Assembly: GCA_022704585.1 (NCBI GenBank)
Contig: JAKJGD010000116.1
Location: 1 to 6,757, forward strand
Reading direction: 5' to 3'
Length of the DNA stretch: 6,757 nucleotides
From: Spirochaetota bacterium
Lineage (GTDB): Bacteria > Spirochaetota > UBA4802 > UBA5550
Shown here: in pieces, positions 4,467-6,757 of the stretch
Numbering within the stretch: position 1 is the first letter of the stretch
Layout of the letters: every line of letters begins with the position of its first letter
The notes under the pieces: generated by a model
What the model was told of the DNA's origin: nothing
Databases searched by the model: none
Seen by the model: only the letters and a program-made list of their open reading frames with translations
Position numbers and translations under genes: made by a program

Positions 4467-6130
4467 CGGCGGTAATGGAACCCCTCGCGAAAAACGACAG
4501 GATCAAACGCAACGGCCCCCTGCTCCTTGTCATCATGGACGGTTTCGGCATCGGCCGGGAGAACGAGGGGAACGCCTTCTTCCTGGCGCGGACACCGGTG
4601 CTTGACCGGCTGATGCGCGAGGGCATGTACACCACGATCAAGGCGCACGGTACTGCCGTGGGCCTGCCTTCCGACGACGACATGGGCAACAGCGAGGTCG
4701 GCCACAACGCGCTGGGCGCCGGCCGCGTCATGGACCAGGGCGCCAAGCTCGTCTCGCGCGCCATCGAATCCGGCGACCTGTACCGGGGCGCCGCGTGGAA
4801 AGAGATCACCGACGGCCCGAAGAAGACCGGCGCGGCCCTCCACTTCATCGGGCTCCTCTCGGACGGGAACGTCCACTCGCACATCGAACATCTGTATAAC
4901 ATGCTGGACGCCTGCGCGGCGGAAGGCCTTAAAAAAGTCCGGGTCCACATACTGCTCGACGGAAGGGACGTGCCCGAGACCTCGGCGCTCCTGTATGTCG
5001 AGCCGCTGGAAAAACGCCTGGAGGCCCATCGCGCGGCCGGGCTCGACTACCGCGTCGCTTCGGGCGGCGGCCGCATGGTCACAACCATGGACCGGTACGA
5101 GGCGGACTGGAACATAGTGAAGCGCGGGTGGGAGGCGCACGTGCTCGGCGCGGCACGTCCCTTCCGGAGCGCGACCGCGGCGATCGAGACCTTCCGGAAG
5201 GAGAACCCGGGCGTTGCCGACCAGTACCTCCCCTCGTTCACGATCGTGGACGACGGGGGTCCCGTCGGGAAAATCGTCGACGGCGACTCCGTCGTCTTCT
5301 TTAACTTCCGGGGAGACCGCGCCATAGAGATCTCACGCGCCTTCGACGAGGCGGACTTCTCGATGTTCGACCGCGGTCCCCTGCCGAACGTGACCTTCGC
5401 AGGCATGATGGAATACGACGGTGATTTAAGAATACCGAAGCGCTACCTGGTTCCGCCGCCGGCCATTGACCGCACCGTTAGCGAGTACCTGGCCCTCTCC
5501 GGCGTAAAGCAATACGCGATATCCGAGACGCAGAAGTTCGGGCACGTCACCTATTTCTGGAACGGAAACCGGAGCGGCAAGTTCGACGAGGCGAGCGAAA
5601 CCTACATGGAGATACCCTCGGACAGGATCGAGTTCAATCGCAGGCCCTGGATGAAAGCGGCCGAGATTACCGACACGGTCATCGAGGCGATGGAAAGCAA
5701 CAAGTACGGTTTCCTCCGCCTGAACTTCGCCAACGGCGACATGGTGGGACACACGGGAGACCTGGAAGCGGCCATCATAGCGGCAGAGACGGTTGACCTG
5801 TGCCTGCGGCGCCTGATCGAGGCGGTGGGCCGCTGCGGCGGCATTGCCGTGATCACGGCGGACCACGGCAATCTGGACGAGATGTACGAGACGAACAAAA
5901 AGACCGGCGCGATCGAGCGGGACAAGAAGAGCGGCCTGCCGAAGAACAAGACCGCCCACACGCTGAACCCGGTCCCCTTCATCATATACGATCCGAACTT
6001 CAAAAACGACTACCGGCTCTCGGACATCATGAACGACCCGGGCCTTGCCAACGTCGCGTCAACGCTGCTCCTCTTCCTGGGCTTCACCCCGCCCGCGGGC
6101 TACCTGCCGCCGATAATAGAGCTGGCGTAA
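4463..6130 (+). CDS. gpmI: 2,3-bisphosphoglycerate-independent phosphoglycerate mutase (long form)
   Basis: GpmI interconverts 3- and 2-phosphoglycerate in cytoplasmic glycolysis and gluconeogenesis, using two metal ions (usually Mn) and a phosphoserine intermediate. The 555 residues contain every catalytic motif. The phosphatase domain has VIMDGFG (D26), DDMGNSEVGH with nucleophile S77, NFANGDMVGH (D426, H430), ITADHGN (D467, H468) and KTAHT (H499). The inserted transferase domain has VHSH (H138), DGRDVP (166-171), GGGRM and MDRYE (R204, R211), NFRGDR (R283, R286) and ETQKFGH (K358). Typical bacterial enzymes have about 510 residues. Segments such as YLVPPPAIDRT, FGHVTYFWNGNRSG and NGDMVGHTGD, plus a lysine-rich insertion at about 475-495, resemble the plant and kinetoplastid branch. 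The start ATG 4463 overlaps the STAS stop (ATGA), suggesting translational coupling; ATG 4475 is an alternative. No strong separate ribosome site is visible. Confidence 0.97.
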   Translation: MTAVMEPLAKNDRIKRNGPLLLVIMDGFGIGRENEGNAFFLARTPVLDRLMREGMYTTIKAHGTAVGLPSDDDMGNSEVGHNALGAGRVMDQGAKLVSRAIESGDLYRGAAWKEITDGPKKTGAALHFIGLLSDGNVHSHIEHLYNMLDACAAEGLKKVRVHILLDGRDVPETSALLYVEPLEKRLEAHRAAGLDYRVASGGGRMVTTMDRYEADWNIVKRGWEAHVLGAARPFRSATAAIETFRKENPGVADQYLPSFTIVDDGGPVGKIVDGDSVVFFNFRGDRAIEISRAFDEADFSMFDRGPLPNVTFAGMMEYDGDLRIPKRYLVPPPAIDRTVSEYLALSGVKQYAISETQKFGHVTYFWNGNRSGKFDEASETYMEIPSDRIEFNRRPWMKAAEITDTVIEAMESNKYGFLRLNFANGDMVGHTGDLEAAIIAAETVDLCLRRLIEAVGRCGGIAVITADHGNLDEMYETNKKTGAIERDKKSGLPKNKTAHTLNPVPFIIYDPNFKNDYRLSDIMNDPGLANVASTLLLFLGFTPPAGYLPPIIELA

Positions 6131-6134
6131 GCTC
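6119..6134. terminator. Weak inverted repeat across the gpmI stop codon
   Basis: GAGCT (6119-6123) and AGCTC (6130-6134) can pair around a 6-base loop that includes the gpmI TAA. No T-run follows on the plus strand; on the minus strand it is followed by the short TATTAT. It lies where two convergent genes meet, so a weak bidirectional terminator is possible, with little support beyond position. Confidence 0.2.
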
Positions 6135-6138
6135 CCGG

Positions 6139-6757
6139 TCACAACCCTTCGCCGGACGGCGCGGGAACCTCGACCCTCTCCGGCTCCTTGAATCTCCCCA
6201 GCACCGATACAGTGATGAACCCCTCGTAACCCCAGCAGGACGTCATGATGGGTTCCAGGTCTTTGCCGTCTCCCCAGATAGAGGTCCCGATCTGGAATCC
6301 GGCCTCGATCGCGACGGCAACGTTCCTGTGCACGTTGATGTTCAGGCCCAGCGCGAGCCCGGTCCCGAGCGTGACGTACTTGTATTTTCTTTTGACAGAA
6401 AGGATGTCCCAGAGGTTCACGGGAGGCACGGCAGCGGATACGGCAAGCGTACGATAATTCTTCGCGTCTTTGCCCCACCGATAGTGAAGGTTGAGCTGCG
6501 GTCCCAGCCAGAAGCGGAGCAGCCCGGTCCTGACCACCCCGAACCCGAGCGTATTTGTCAGCCCGAACTGCGTGAGCTTTACTGTGGACTTCAGGTGCGA
6601 ATCGAACCCGAGGTGCTGGCGGAAATTGACCAGCTCGTCCTTTCCCAGGTTTGAGTCCCAGAGGATCCCGCCCCCCAGGATAACCGGCTTCCCCGGCGCT
6701 GGCGCGTCGATCCCCCCGAGCGTCGAGTCCAACATCTTGATCGACTCGTCCGCCACA
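6139..6757 (-). CDS. Probable outer-membrane beta-barrel protein, C-terminal part (5' end cut by window)
   Basis: An open frame of 205 codons runs from the right edge to a TGA at 6141-6139. A GTG lies at 6756, but the sequence after it has no signal peptide and the frame is open to the edge, so the real start is most likely outside the window. The visible part alternates polar and hydrophobic residues in strand-like segments separated by Gly, Asn and Asp turns, for example FWLGPQLNLHYRWG, YVTLGTGLALGLNINV, VAVAIEAGFQIG and GFITVSVLGRF. This is the texture of a bacterial outer-membrane beta-barrel, with the last strand ending in phenylalanine before a short polar tail (KEPERVEVPAPSGEGL). I do not recognise a specific family and cannot give a function. 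It converges on gpmI with an 8-base gap. Confidence 0.7.
   Translation of the reverse strand, partial: VADESIKMLDSTLGGIDAPAPGKPVILGGGILWDSNLGKDELVNFRQHLGFDSHLKSTVKLTQFGLTNTLGFGVVRTGLLRFWLGPQLNLHYRWGKDAKNYRTLAVSAAVPPVNLWDILSVKRKYKYVTLGTGLALGLNINVHRNVAVAIEAGFQIGTSIWGDGKDLEPIMTSCWGYEGFITVSVLGRFKEPERVEVPAPSGEGL

Noticed and set aside
3992..5140. 382-codon minus-strand open frame opposite the STAS gene and gpmI
   Set aside because: It crosses two genes with clear family motifs and shows shadow-frame composition and no family features.
5800..6654. 284-codon plus-strand frame spanning the gpmI end and the barrel gene
   Set aside because: It overlaps both the catalytic C-terminus of GpmI and the antisense of the barrel gene. 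Its Arg/Pro/Gly/Asp-rich composition is typical of a GC-rich shadow.

Overview
The window holds five protein genes, two of them cut by the window edges, and one tRNA. Coding DNA is GC-rich, and an AT-rich island lies between plsB and the tRNA. A proteobacterial-type membrane glycerol-3-phosphate acyltransferase (PlsB) plus a gene that looks like an outer-membrane beta-barrel point to a diderm, Gram-negative bacterium. The mix of PlsB, an RsbW/RsbV-like partner-switching pair and a long plant-type cofactor-independent phosphoglycerate mutase would fit an environmental spirochaete or a deep-branching proteobacterium. That assignment is inference, not something the sequence proves.

Left part, minus strand (1-3082): a large plsB is followed, 181 bases downstream on the same strand, by the N-terminal 99 codons of an unrecognised gene that leaves the window on the left. 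The spacer between them carries GC-rich inverted repeats that can pair in two competing ways. Upstream of plsB is a structured leader with two tight hairpins and a plausible promoter.

Centre (about 3200-3590): an AT-rich divergent control region with several T-tract/A-tract blocks and a 14-bp palindrome containing TATAAT. A complete tRNA-Pro (anticodon CGG, no encoded CCA) follows on the plus strand.

Right part, plus strand (3591-6130): an anti-sigma-factor-type serine kinase (RsbW/SpoIIAB fold), then a STAS-domain anti-sigma-factor antagonist. The STAS gene's stop codon overlaps the start of gpmI by four bases (ATGA). The first two are the classical partners of a phosphorylation-controlled partner switch; no sigma factor or SpoIIE-type phosphatase is in view. 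GpmI is a full-length glycolytic enzyme with all catalytic residues. Its link to the switch is positional: probably the same transcript and coupled translation. At the right edge, 8 bases past gpmI and on the opposite strand, is the 3' part of the probable beta-barrel gene.

I see no mobile element, CRISPR array or clearly new multi-gene system. The points most worth checking are the partner-switch/gpmI coupling, the plant-type GpmI, the competing hairpins after plsB and the structured plsB leader.
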